Of a DNA stretch of 64,000 nucleotides, positions 42,505 to 50,898 are shown piece by piece. The translations under genes and the position numbers were made by a program. The stretch is from Tunturiibacter gelidiferens (GTDB lineage Bacteria; Acidobacteriota; Terriglobia; Terriglobales; Acidobacteriaceae), in NCBI RefSeq assembly GCF_013410115.1, contig NZ_JACCCV010000001.1, forward strand, positions 372,001-436,000. Direction: 5' to 3'. The notes under the pieces are model-generated. The model made no database searches, was not told the origin of the DNA, and was given only the letters and a program-made list of their open reading frames with translations. Numbering within the stretch: the first letter of the stretch is position 1; every line of letters begins with the position of its first letter.

Positions 42505-44307
42505 TTGGCAGAGTTCAAAAACCCCAATCAACAGGGCGGCGGCGACAATAAATCGCTCCTCGTCATGATGCTCGTCCTGGTCACCGTCTTCTTTGGCCTG
42601 CAGTACTTCCGCTCGAAGAATAATCCGCAGACGGCCTCACCTAACGTTAGCCAGAGCACCGCTGCTGTGGGCGGAACGCAAGCCCCCGCGCAGACTCCGG
42701 CTCCTCCGGCGGTGACAAATTCAGCTGCAGCTGCTCCCGCAGCCTCCGGGGTTCCGGCGGTGCAGGCTCCTGCTGAGGCGACCACCACGGTCGAAAATGA
42801 GCTCTACCGCATCACCTTCACCAACCGCGGCGGTCAGGTGTCGAGCTGGATTCTGAAGAAGTATAAGGACTCGGATGGCAAGCCGCTGAACCTGGTGCAC
42901 ACGCAGGCTGCGCAGCAGTTTGGATATCCGCTGTCGCTGTATACCTATGATGCTGCGTTGACGGCGAGCTTGAGTAAGGCACTGTATGTGCCGTCGGCTA
43001 GCGGGGCGCTGGCAGCTCCTGCGAGTTTGACATTCAACTACTCGGACGGGGCGACGACGGTTCGCAAGACGTTCTCGTTTGACGAGACCTATGTTCTGCA
43101 CGCCGATGTTGAGGTGACGCGCAACGGCGCACCGGTTCGCGCGCTGATCAACTGGCCGGGTGGGTTTGGCGACCAGGACAATGCATCCGCCTACGCGGGG
43201 GCGCAACTTGACTACGCACAGAACGCGAAGGAGCAGCACCTGGCCGCGAAGAAGGTCTCGGGCGGCGAGACGCTCAATGGGCCGTTCGACTGGGCCGGTA
43301 CCAGCGATACCTACTTTGCAGCGATCTTCCTGCCGGATTCGCCAGACACGGCGACGGTGGCGATGTTGCATAACCAACTCGACGTAGCGAAGACGATTCG
43401 ACGGACGGGGCTTGGGTCGGGCGCACCAGCTAAGGGTGCGATTGAGGTGCCGGTCCTTGGCGCGGCGCTCGGTGACACGAGTGGCCGCACTCAGACCCGC
43501 GTGTATGTTGGCCCTAAGGCAGTGAACGTTTTGCGCGGCATTCACGCGACCGGCAATACAATTTCGCTCGAGCCGCTGTTGGACTTCGGCTTCTTCGGGC
43601 CCATCGGCAAGTATCTCTTCCTCTCGCTGCAGTTCATCCACGCCCACATTACGTCGAACTGGGGCTGGTCGATCGTGCTGTTGACGGTGTTGATCAACCT
43701 GCTGATTCTGCCGCTGCGCGTGAAGACGATGCAGAGCGGCCTGAAGATGCAGCGCATTCAGCCGCAGATGGACGCGATCAAGGAGCGCTACAAGAAGTAC
43801 AAGGCGACTGATCCGAAGCGCAATGAGATGAACGTCGAGATCATGAAGCTGCAGAAGGATAACGGCGTGAACATGTTCGGGGGTTGTATTCCGACGTTGA
43901 TCCAGATGCCGCTGCTCTTCGCCTTCTTCAGCATGCTGCCGAAGGTGGTCGAACTACGCCAGGCGCACTGGTTCTGGCTGCCGGATCTTTCAAGCGCAGA
44001 CCCATACCACATCCTGCCGATCGTGATGATCGTGAGCCAGTTCCTGGTGCAGTTTTACACACCCTCGCCAGGCGTCGATCCGCAGCAGCAGAAGATGATG
44101 GCGTTCATGATGCCGGCGGTGTCGGGTTACATGACCTGGAATTACGCGTCGGGTCTGGCTCTCTACTGGACGATCGGCAACCTGATCAGCATTGGGCAGC
44201 AATCTGTGATGAACCGCACCAGCCTTGGCCGTGAGATGCGCGAGATCGCCGCGAAACGAGCCCGCCGCAAGGCAGGAACGCCGACGACCATTTCGGGAAA
44301 GCGATGA
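42505..44307 (+). CDS. yidC: membrane protein insertase YidC
   Basis: 600 residues from TTG 42505, with AGGA 8 nt upstream. One N-terminal membrane helix (residues 15-32, LLVMMLVLVTVFFGLQYF), an Ala/Pro/Gln linker to about 90, the periplasmic beta domain at about 90-360 (ENELYRITFTNRGGQVSSWIL), then the conserved core of five helices from about 380 (NWGWSIVLLTVLINLLILPLR; FGGCIPTLIQMPLLFAFFSML) with the conserved Arg in LPLRVKTMQS. It inserts membrane proteins with or without Sec. Its stop overlaps a possible upstream start of jag. Confidence 0.96.
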   Translation: MAEFKNPNQQGGGDNKSLLVMMLVLVTVFFGLQYFRSKNNPQTASPNVSQSTAAVGGTQAPAQTPAPPAVTNSAAAAPAASGVPAVQAPAEATTTVENELYRITFTNRGGQVSSWILKKYKDSDGKPLNLVHTQAAQQFGYPLSLYTYDAALTASLSKALYVPSASGALAAPASLTFNYSDGATTVRKTFSFDETYVLHADVEVTRNGAPVRALINWPGGFGDQDNASAYAGAQLDYAQNAKEQHLAAKKVSGGETLNGPFDWAGTSDTYFAAIFLPDSPDTATVAMLHNQLDVAKTIRRTGLGSGAPAKGAIEVPVLGAALGDTSGRTQTRVYVGPKAVNVLRGIHATGNTISLEPLLDFGFFGPIGKYLFLSLQFIHAHITSNWGWSIVLLTVLINLLILPLRVKTMQSGLKMQRIQPQMDAIKERYKKYKATDPKRNEMNVEIMKLQKDNGVNMFGGCIPTLIQMPLLFAFFSMLPKVVELRQAHWFWLPDLSSADPYHILPIVMIVSQFLVQFYTPSPGVDPQQQKMMAFMMPAVSGYMTWNYASGLALYWTIGNLISIGQQSVMNRTSLGREMREIAAKRARRKAGTPTTISGKR

Positions 44308-44423
44308 GGTTTGGTGCGATAAACGCGCCATCGTCGGCAGCGCGACCCCAAAGCAGCGATACTTTGAGAGAATCAAATAACCAGGGGTTGAAACTTCATT
44401 CCCTTGAAATCGGTCTTAAGAAA

Positions 44424-45044
44424 ATGACGAACCCCCTGATGGATCAGGGCCGTGCAGTGAAGAAGATCGCGGACTTCCTAAAAACTTTAACAGACACAGG
44501 AAGTCTCGATTTGCAGTCTCACATCCTTGCCTGCAACGGCCACGTGCAACCCAACGCTGACACTCCAACCGGCGCGAACTCCTCTGCCGTACCGGGCGCT
44601 TCCGGCTCCGAACCGTCGCCTTTGATTTGCGTCGAGTTTACCGGCACAGATACTCCTCTTCTCCTTGCGCGTAACGGCGAGCTGCTCTACGCCATCGAGC
44701 ATCTTGCCGCCAAGATCCTCCGGCTCGAGCCCGAAGAACACGACCTGATCTTCTTCGACGCAGAAGGCTTCAAAGCCAAACGCGACCGGGAACTCCATCT
44801 CGCTGCCGAGACAGCCATCGAGCAGGTTCGCGCCACAGGCAGACCCTACTCCTTCCCGCCTATGACTTCGCGTGAACGCCGGATGCTTCACCTCGCCCTG
44901 ACGAAGTCTGGATTGCCGACAGCCTCTTCCGGCGAAGGTCCCAGACGCTTTGTGGTTCTCTATCCAGAGGGCCCGGCGCCTGCGCAGCCGATCCCGACGG
45001 CCGACCGTACACGCGCCATTCGCAACAGTTTCCGTCGGCGCTAA
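44424..45044 (+). CDS. jag: Jag/SpoIIIJ-associated RNA-binding protein (KH-R3H)
   Basis: 206 residues from ATG 44424; a start at 44304, overlapping the yidC stop, is the alternative and would add 40 residues. An N-terminal helix (GRAVKKIADFLKTL) is followed by a Pro/Ala/Asn spacer, then a KH-like domain with ARNGELLYAIEHLAAK (the GxxG loop is degenerate) and an R3H helix (SRERRMLHLALTKSGL). Jag proteins bind RNA and partner YidC. This copy lacks the classical Jag N-terminal domain. It closes the rpmH-yidC set. Confidence 0.85.
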   Translation: MTNPLMDQGRAVKKIADFLKTLTDTGSLDLQSHILACNGHVQPNADTPTGANSSAVPGASGSEPSPLICVEFTGTDTPLLLARNGELLYAIEHLAAKILRLEPEEHDLIFFDAEGFKAKRDRELHLAAETAIEQVRATGRPYSFPPMTSRERRMLHLALTKSGLPTASSGEGPRRFVVLYPEGPAPAQPIPTADRTRAIRNSFRRR

Positions 45045-45074
45045 CGGCGCATCCATAGCGAGTTATTGGGAAGG

Positions 45075-45644
45075 TCAACTTTGCGAGCGAGGGAGCAGAC
45101 TGCTAGCTTCCCATCTCTGCTTCACCGAACTTCCTTTGGGAGCCACCGCGATCGTCACGGATTGACCATCGAGGTAACGGTGCCAGTCTTCGGACTCTGC
45201 CACCTGCTTGAGCCCGGCATTCCGCTCCATTAGAAAGGCCGTGAGGTGGCGCTTGACCAGGATCTTCGTCGCGAGCCGTCCTATCGCGCCCCAGGGAGCG
45301 GTGAATCGAATCTCGTCGCGCAACCGGGTACCGTCATCCATGGCCGCGAAGTGATGTTCATGCTCAAAGTGTGAGAAGACACCCGTAACCATGACGTCAC
45401 GAAAGTACGAATAGGGTCGCAGAACCTCGATGCGGCTCTTGTGTCGCAGTTTCAAACCGAGATGCCGGCCGCGAAAGGTTACTGTCTCGCCCTCGCTGAT
45501 CAGACCCTTCGTCACCCCTTCTACTGCCTGCTCTCGGGAAGAACGCGCCGATGCAAGATGAAGATCAACACTCAGGGACAGCAAAAAACATCGTTCTACC
45601 GGTGCATCGATCCAGCTTTCTAGTCGAATCGTCTCCATGTCCAT
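45075..45644 (-). CDS. SRPBCC family protein (cyclase/dehydrase-like), paralogue 1
   Basis: 189 residues. Starts ETIRLESWIDAPVERCFLLSLSVDLH, the START/SRPBCC entry strand, then EVLRPYSYFRDVMVTGVFSHFEHEH and a C-terminal helix LMERNAGLKQVAESEDWHRYL. Its middle and end repeat the motifs of the protein at 46712-47194 (SHFEHEHHF / KRFQHDHHL, VAESEDW / VAESQEW). Hydrophobic-ligand binding is likely; no catalytic residue is certain. A C-terminal Ser-rich tail is unique to this copy. Confidence 0.8.
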   Translation of the reverse strand: MDMETIRLESWIDAPVERCFLLSLSVDLHLASARSSREQAVEGVTKGLISEGETVTFRGRHLGLKLRHKSRIEVLRPYSYFRDVMVTGVFSHFEHEHHFAAMDDGTRLRDEIRFTAPWGAIGRLATKILVKRHLTAFLMERNAGLKQVAESEDWHRYLDGQSVTIAVAPKGSSVKQRWEASSLLPRSQS

Positions 45645-45691
45645 GGCCCAGTCACCGTTTACTCTTCAGTACTTGGCGTAACAGAAATAGA

Positions 45692-46600
45692 TTACGCCAG
45701 TAATAGTATCTTTCCTATCCCACCTTTTGCTGCCGCTGCCTGAGCCTCGCCCGCTTCGGCGAGCGGCACCATCCTGTCGATTGGAATGGCAAACTGTCCG
45801 GCAACCAGGTCTTCGGCCAACGTTCTCAGTGTTTTAGCGTCTGGCACGGCCTTAACCGCCTCGACCCTGACCGTGGGATGCAACTTCGCATCTGTCGGGG
45901 GCCCCAGTACCGAAGCGAAGACTCCCCCCGGTTTCACCTTTGCCAGGAGTTTGTTCGCGGTCTGGCCGCCAACCGCGTCCGCGACCGCATCGAGAAATCC
46001 GATTTTCTCCATTGCCGCCGAGTCATCAAGCGCGACGATGTGGTCGGCCTTCAAGGTCTCCGCCTCTTGTAGCTGCGACTTTCTCACTCCCGCGATTACG
46101 ATAGCCCCGGCCTTCTTCGCGGCCCATACCGCCGACCGGCCAACGCCGCCGACTGCACCGGAGACCAGCACGGTCTGGCCGGATTGAATCTTCGTGCCGC
46201 GAGTAATCAGCTGCTCCCCAGTCAGTGCCACCAGAGGCAGTGCTGCCGCATGCACGGGATCCAGCTTCTCCGGAACGAGCGCGAGATCGGTCGCTTTGAC
46301 TACCACCAGCTCAGCGTAGGTTTTTGTCGCAAATCCCATCACTTTGTCGCCGGGCGCAAAGCCGCTCACGCGTTCGCCTACCTCACGAACGATCCCTGAG
46401 AGATCTCGTCCGATGATCGCGGGCAGCTCCAGCGGAAAGTGCTGCTTCGCCTCTCCGCTCCGCATCTTGTAGTCGATCGGATTGATACTGGTGGCCACAA
46501 CCCTCACCAACACCTCACCCCTGCCGGCAACGGGGTCTGGAACAACTTCATACTTCAACTTATCCGGTCCACCATACTCATGCAGGACGACAGCCCTCAT
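45692..46600 (-). CDS. NADP-dependent quinone oxidoreductase (zeta-crystallin type)
   Basis: 302 residues. AVVLHEYGGPDKLKYEVVPDP start, then VVATSINPIDYKMRSG, LPAIIGRDLSGIVREVG, and the dinucleotide fold VLVSGAVGGVGRSAVWAAKKAGA. No zinc-binding cysteines, so of the zinc-free MDR class that reduces quinones or enones with NADPH. It lies between the two SRPBCC genes on the same strand and may be co-transcribed with them. Confidence 0.88.
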   Translation of the reverse strand: MRAVVLHEYGGPDKLKYEVVPDPVAGRGEVLVRVVATSINPIDYKMRSGEAKQHFPLELPAIIGRDLSGIVREVGERVSGFAPGDKVMGFATKTYAELVVVKATDLALVPEKLDPVHAAALPLVALTGEQLITRGTKIQSGQTVLVSGAVGGVGRSAVWAAKKAGAIVIAGVRKSQLQEAETLKADHIVALDDSAAMEKIGFLDAVADAVGGQTANKLLAKVKPGGVFASVLGPPTDAKLHPTVRVEAVKAVPDAKTLRTLAEDLVAGQFAIPIDRMVPLAEAGEAQAAAAKGGIGKILLLA

Positions 46601-46711
46601 CGAACACCTCTAGAAGGGTGAGATGCATACAGAACCACTCCCGCACTTGAAGTGGTTAAACAGATGGAGACTAAATTTGTTGTGCCTGGGATCGAAGATC
46701 GGGACGTAGCC

Positions 46712-47194
46712 TTAGTCCGCTAGTGTTTCTTCCGGAAGATACTTTCGCCACTCCTGACTCTCGGCTACTTTTTTCAGCAGCTTCATCCTGCGCCGAAGCA
46801 CCCGGGAGATGTAAGGCACAAGGATCGTACGGGCGACGATTCTCCCCGCCCACGAAAGCGGAAGAGTGAACCGAATCTTGTCGTTCAAAACTGTGCGTCC
46901 ATCGATGTAGAAGAGGTGATGGTCGTGTTGGAACCGCTTGAAACGTCCCCTCCCCATCGTGTCCTGAAAAAACACAGGCGATTCGTATTGGGTAATGAGG
47001 GTCTCATGCATCTGCGGAAAGCCGAACTTCCATCCTGCCCACAGCAGCTTGTCTCCAGGTGCAATCGTTCCCCTGGTCTTGCCTTCGATCGGCTTCATTC
47101 CCAGCGTTTTTCCCACCAACTCAATGTTGGTCGAAAGCAGGAAACATCTCTCGATCGGAGCATTGATATGAACACTGTCGCTAATCGTAAACAT
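46712..47194 (-). CDS. SRPBCC family protein, paralogue 2
   Basis: 160 residues. MFTISDSVHINAPIERCFLLSTNIEL, GRGRFKRFQHDHHLFYIDGRT, RFTLPLSWAGRIVARTILVPY and KKVAESQEWRKYLPEE correspond in order to the paralogue at 45075-45644. ATG 47194. It is probably the first gene of a three-gene run toward 45075, with a 112-nt gap to the oxidoreductase. Confidence 0.82.
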   Translation of the reverse strand: MFTISDSVHINAPIERCFLLSTNIELVGKTLGMKPIEGKTRGTIAPGDKLLWAGWKFGFPQMHETLITQYESPVFFQDTMGRGRFKRFQHDHHLFYIDGRTVLNDKIRFTLPLSWAGRIVARTILVPYISRVLRRRMKLLKKVAESQEWRKYLPEETLAD

Positions 47195-47353
47195 CGGTCC
47201 CCTGTCGATTGTACTGCTGTTCAGCTTGCAGACTCAATCTAAACCTTTGTCCGTCAACAGATCCGCGGCGTCGCCGAACACCCTCGCCCTGCTCTATCGA
47301 TACTTATCGCTTGATCATCAGTGATGGAGATCTCAGGAAACAGGTCCTCAACA

Positions 47354-47707
47354 TCATGCGAATCCGCGTTCTGCTTCAGCCTTCTGGTGACAGCTATGGC
47401 ATACCAGCTGGGTGTTTCTTGCAGTATACCCATCGATGGCACGAAAACGATCAAGTTCCGCGCCGCGTTCCGGCAACGTTGTATGGCACAACGCGCAAAG
47501 TCCAAGCTGACTCTTCCGCTTCGCCTCTTTCAGCTTGCGGCGCTGGGTCGGCGTTCCGCGCTCGTCGAACTCCAGGCGCTTGAGGATGTATCGCCGCATC
47601 TGAAACAGGCGTTCGCGATCGTCGCCGGTGACAGCAACGATTCGCTCGCGCAACTGATCGAGGATTGTAATCGCCGCTGCCCGGTCCTGATCGGAGAGCG
47701 AAGCCAT
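47354..47707 (-). CDS. CxxC/HNH-like zinc-binding protein
   Basis: 117 residues from ATG 47707, with GGAGGAG 6 nt upstream; a frame from 47722 is less likely. A helical N-terminus (LRERIVAVTGDDRERLFQMRRYILKRL) precedes a basic stretch and a CALCHTTLP...CHSCHQ pair of CxxC motifs with a polar linker, as in zinc-stabilised HNH endonuclease-like domains. The HNH catalytic histidines are not all evident, so it may be only a zinc module. It lies between an SRPBCC gene and thrS. Confidence 0.6.
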   Translation of the reverse strand: MASLSDQDRAAAITILDQLRERIVAVTGDDRERLFQMRRYILKRLEFDERGTPTQRRKLKEAKRKSQLGLCALCHTTLPERGAELDRFRAIDGYTARNTQLVCHSCHQKAEAERGFA

Positions 47708-47770
47708 CGTCAACTCCTCCACGTCGATTGAGAGTGCAACCGTCTTAAATCACAGAGCAACCGACCTTAA

Positions 47771-49789
47771 TCACAGACCAACCGACTTCGAAGCGACCAA
47801 TCCCCCGGCTCGTTCGATAAAGTCGTTGAGCGCAACACTGCCCTCATCGCCCTTTCCGCGTGTCCTCACACTCACGGCTTCCGTAGCCGCTTCCTTGTCG
47901 CCCACCACCAATACGAAAGGTACCTTCTGCAGGGTGAACTCGCGGATCTTCGCGTTCATCTTTTCATTCCGCTGGTCGAGCTCCACGCGCAGGCCCTCAG
48001 CTTCAAGCTTCGCCTTCACCGCGACGGCATACTCTACGTGCTTCTCCGAGATGGGTACGATTCCGATCTGCACCGGCGCGAGCCACAGCGGAAAAGCGCC
48101 GGCGTAGTGCTCAATCAGCACGCCGAAGAAGCGCTCCACCGAACCGAACAGCGCACGATGCACCATCACGGGTTGATGCAGCTCCCCGTCCTCGCCCTTG
48201 TACTCCAACTGAAAACGTGCGGGCAAATTGAAGTCGAACTGTACGGTCGACAGTTGCCACAGCCGTCCCAGGACGTCTACGAGTTTGATATCGATCTTCG
48301 GGCCATAGAACGCGCCCTCCCCGGGAATGGCCTTGAACGCGACTCCGCGTTTGGTAAGTACACCCTTAAGGGCCGACTCGGCTTTCTCCCAGTCGCCGGG
48401 ATTGCCGACGAACTCTCCTGACTTCTTCGGATCGTGCAGCGAGAGCTCGACCCGATACTCGTTGAACCCGAAGGTCTTCAGCACAGCTTCGGCGAAGTCG
48501 AGACACCCTTCAATCTCATCGACGACCTGCTCCGGCATGCAGAAGATGTGCGCATCATCCTGCGTGAAGCCGCGTACGCGCAGCAAACCGTGCATCGTGC
48601 CCGACCGCTCGTAGCGATACACGTTGCCGAGCTCCGCGTATCGCACGGGCAGGTCGCGATAACTCTTGGGCGAGTTCTTGTAAATCAAGATGTGGCCGGG
48701 ACAGTTCATCGGCTTCAGCCGGTACTCCGCGTCGTCGAGCTCCATCGGCGGATACATGTTCTGCGAATAGAAACCTTCATGTCCCGAGATCTTCCAAAGC
48801 TCTCGTCGCATGATGTGCGGCGTGTAAACCATATCGTAACCGCGACGGATACATTCTTCGCGCATCCAGTCTTCCATCGTCTTACGAATGAGTCCGCCCT
48901 TGGCATGCCAGAAGATCAACCCCGATCCCGCGACCTCCTGGATGGAAAACAGATCGAGCTGCTTGCCGAGCACGCGATGGTCGCGAGCCTTGATCTCCTC
49001 GAGCCGCTTGAAGTGGGCGTCGAGATCCTTCGTGTTGAAGAATGCAGTGCCGTAGATTCGCTGCAGTTGCTGATTCTTCTCATCGCCCAGCCAATAGGCT
49101 CCGGCAACCGATGTCACTTTGAACGCCTTCACGCGGCCCGTGGAAGGCACATGCGGGCCACGGCAAAAGTCGACAAACTTGCCGTTGCGATAGAGCGAGA
49201 TCTCGTCGCCCGGCTGCGTAAACTTCTCGATGAAGTGGACCTTCATGAATTCGCCCTGCTCGGCGTAGTCCTTCAGTCCCATCTCGCGCGACTCTTCCTC
49301 ACGCAGAAACTTCTCATCGCGCGCAACGACCGCGCCCATACGCGTCTCGATCGCGGCGAGATCTTCGTCGCTGAACGGCGTCTCACGGTACACGTCATAG
49401 AAGAAGCCGGAGTCCGTCGCCGGTCCATGTCCGAGCTTGGTCTCGGGAAAGAGTTCGAGAATCGCCGTAGCCATCACGTGCGCGGCGGAGTGACGCACCA
49501 CCTTCAGTGCAGCCTCGTCGCTCTCCTTCAGGAGCTCGAGCGCTACATCTTCCGTTAGGGGCGCGGTCAAATCGACCAACCGCTCTCCACTCTCAGCGCC
49601 GCCATACATCGCGGCTTCTGAGGTCTCATCCGTCTCAACAGCTCCGGTAGTCGCCGGCGTCAGCGGACGAATCCGCGCTACTACCACCGCTGCAGCTAGT
49701 CGCGGCGAGATGCTCATCGCCACGTCATACGCTGTCGTACCGCGCGAAACCTCGCGCACTGAACCGTCCGGAAGCTGAATCCTGATCAT
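47771..49789 (-). CDS. thrS: threonyl-tRNA synthetase
   Basis: 672 residues from ATG 49789, which restores the TGS-domain start IRIQLPDGSVREVSRGTTAYDV; the frame runs open for 75 more codons upstream that have no family match. TGS domain 1-60, editing domain about 80-240 (RHSAAHVMATAILELFP; LVDLTAPLTEDVA precedes it), class II catalytic core with MNCPGHILIYK and VRGFTQDDAHIFC, then the anticodon-binding domain ending in the VGDKEAATEAVSVRTRGKG strand. It charges tRNA-Thr and edits Ser-tRNA. No T-box or leader hairpin was seen. Confidence 0.95.
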   Translation of the reverse strand: MIRIQLPDGSVREVSRGTTAYDVAMSISPRLAAAVVVARIRPLTPATTGAVETDETSEAAMYGGAESGERLVDLTAPLTEDVALELLKESDEAALKVVRHSAAHVMATAILELFPETKLGHGPATDSGFFYDVYRETPFSDEDLAAIETRMGAVVARDEKFLREEESREMGLKDYAEQGEFMKVHFIEKFTQPGDEISLYRNGKFVDFCRGPHVPSTGRVKAFKVTSVAGAYWLGDEKNQQLQRIYGTAFFNTKDLDAHFKRLEEIKARDHRVLGKQLDLFSIQEVAGSGLIFWHAKGGLIRKTMEDWMREECIRRGYDMVYTPHIMRRELWKISGHEGFYSQNMYPPMELDDAEYRLKPMNCPGHILIYKNSPKSYRDLPVRYAELGNVYRYERSGTMHGLLRVRGFTQDDAHIFCMPEQVVDEIEGCLDFAEAVLKTFGFNEYRVELSLHDPKKSGEFVGNPGDWEKAESALKGVLTKRGVAFKAIPGEGAFYGPKIDIKLVDVLGRLWQLSTVQFDFNLPARFQLEYKGEDGELHQPVMVHRALFGSVERFFGVLIEHYAGAFPLWLAPVQIGIVPISEKHVEYAVAVKAKLEAEGLRVELDQRNEKMNAKIREFTLQKVPFVLVVGDKEAATEAVSVRTRGKGDEGSVALNDFIERAGGLVASKSVGL

Positions 49790-50018
49790 CTGCTCGCTCA
49801 CATCTTCAAGAATAGATGGTTGCCGCAAATCGCGTCGAGGTGACGGCTTGCGAATGGGATACGAACCTGGGCGCCGTCGGTCATAATCGCGGGCGTTACT
49901 ACCGAACCATACCGTTGACACGAGCGTGCTATGGCTTCGTCCGCAGGCTCCGGCTACGGTAAGGATGTTTGAGAGTGTCCAGAAATTCGGGTGAAATCGC
50001 CCACAGGACGACAACTAC

Positions 50019-50348
50019 ATGCAGGTGTTACTTAGAAGATCCGAGTTCCGGCAGGACATTCACTGTTCGGTTTGCGGTCAGGGCTTCCGCCTCTACTGGG
50101 AATCAAGTTCCCCTGCTGAACGCGCTACCACGCGCTCCATCGTTCTCGGCGAGCTCCGCGACCATCACTCTCCGGAGCAGAGCGACGACAAAACTCCTGC
50201 AGCCCACCCCTTCGATCTGTTTCGGCTTCCGGGCTGGACGGGATCGCCGCGATTCACCAGGACGGCGATGCTTGCCGGTCCTGCTCGGATACCCAGCGAG
50301 ATCTCCAAGGTGGTCATGATCTCGAGACGAGCCAAAAAAGAGCGGTAA
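50019..50348 (+). CDS. small CxxC protein of unknown function
   Basis: 109 residues. ATG 50019 has AGGACG 10 nt upstream. HCSVCGQGFRLYWE near residue 15 is a CxxC zinc-knuckle-type motif; the rest is Arg/Ser/Pro-rich with GSPRFTRTAMLAGPARI near residue 76. A strong hairpin terminator lies 31 nt past the stop, which supports it being a real gene. Family unknown. Confidence 0.55.
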   Translation: MQVLLRRSEFRQDIHCSVCGQGFRLYWESSSPAERATTRSIVLGELRDHHSPEQSDDKTPAAHPFDLFRLPGWTGSPRFTRTAMLAGPARIPSEISKVVMISRRAKKER

Positions 50349-50378
50349 CTTCCCCGTTCATTTGAGCAGCCGTTGCAA

Positions 50379-50416
50379 TGGCGGACAGCTATTTAGCTGT
50401 CCGCCACCTTCTTTTT
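50379..50416 (+). terminator. strong terminator after the CxxC gene
   Basis: TGGCGGACAGCT and AGCTGTCCGCCA form a 12-bp perfect stem around ATTT, followed by CCTTCTTTTT. Confidence 0.85.
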
Positions 50417-50462
50417 GGGGAGAGATCGACTGCGGAGTCGGCCCGATCAGATCACAAATGCC

Positions 50463-50500
50463 AAAAAGGAAAGGACCGCACCCCTGTGGGCAACGGTCCT
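50463..50500 (-). terminator. terminator of the small - strand gene at 50528-50662
   Basis: Read on the - strand: AGGACCG ... CGGTCCT with a partly paired CCC/GGG inner part, followed by TTCCTTTTT. Confidence 0.65.
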
Positions 50501-50527
50501 GTTTTCTTATTGCTGTTGCTGCTTTAG

Positions 50528-50662
50528 TTAAGCGATCTCTGGAACACTCTTCATCGTACGTTCTGCGGGGACATGTTTCTTCAACCACACATTCGCCCTC
50601 CACCGACCGAAAAACGGTGCCACGGCGATCATTCCAAAAGCGATACCTAGTGCTAAGCGCAT
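50528..50662 (-). CDS. 44-residue membrane-type small protein
   Basis: ATG at 50662 on the - strand has AAAGGAG 7 nt upstream, and the gene is followed by a terminator. Residues 2-18 are hydrophobic (RLALGIAFGMIAVAPFF), followed by a basic, Trp-containing tail (GRWRANVWLKKHVPAERT). It looks like a short single-span membrane protein. It is too short for standard gene calls and has no recognised family. Confidence 0.65.
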   Translation of the reverse strand: MRLALGIAFGMIAVAPFFGRWRANVWLKKHVPAERTMKSVPEIA

Positions 50663-50886
50663 AAAACGTCTCCTTTCTCCCCTTGGGTTTTAAGGACCCC
50701 TCCAGGGCTTGAACCGGCAGATTAGTTTGCAAAACATTGCATGTTGCAACTGTTGATACCCCACTATCCGCCCGCCGAACCACCCTCGATATCCCACCTT
50801 GGTGTTACAGGCGGCACGGCAGTGGAATTTGCGAGTTCGACCCGGGTCACGGTGCCCGCCGCAGTATTCAAAGCCGCGCCATCGCC

Positions 50887-50892
50887 TAAAAT
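50887..50892 (+). promoter_or_regulatory. -10 box of a putative leaderless folC promoter
   Basis: TAAAAT, 6 nt before the folC ATG, the same geometry as purE. No Shine-Dalgarno and no clear -35. Confidence 0.4.
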
Positions 50893-50898
50893 AGCCCC

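Noticed and set aside
47209-47731. + strand frames opposite the CxxC/HNH-like gene
   Set aside because: They are shadows; the - strand frame has the ribosome binding site and paired CxxC motifs.
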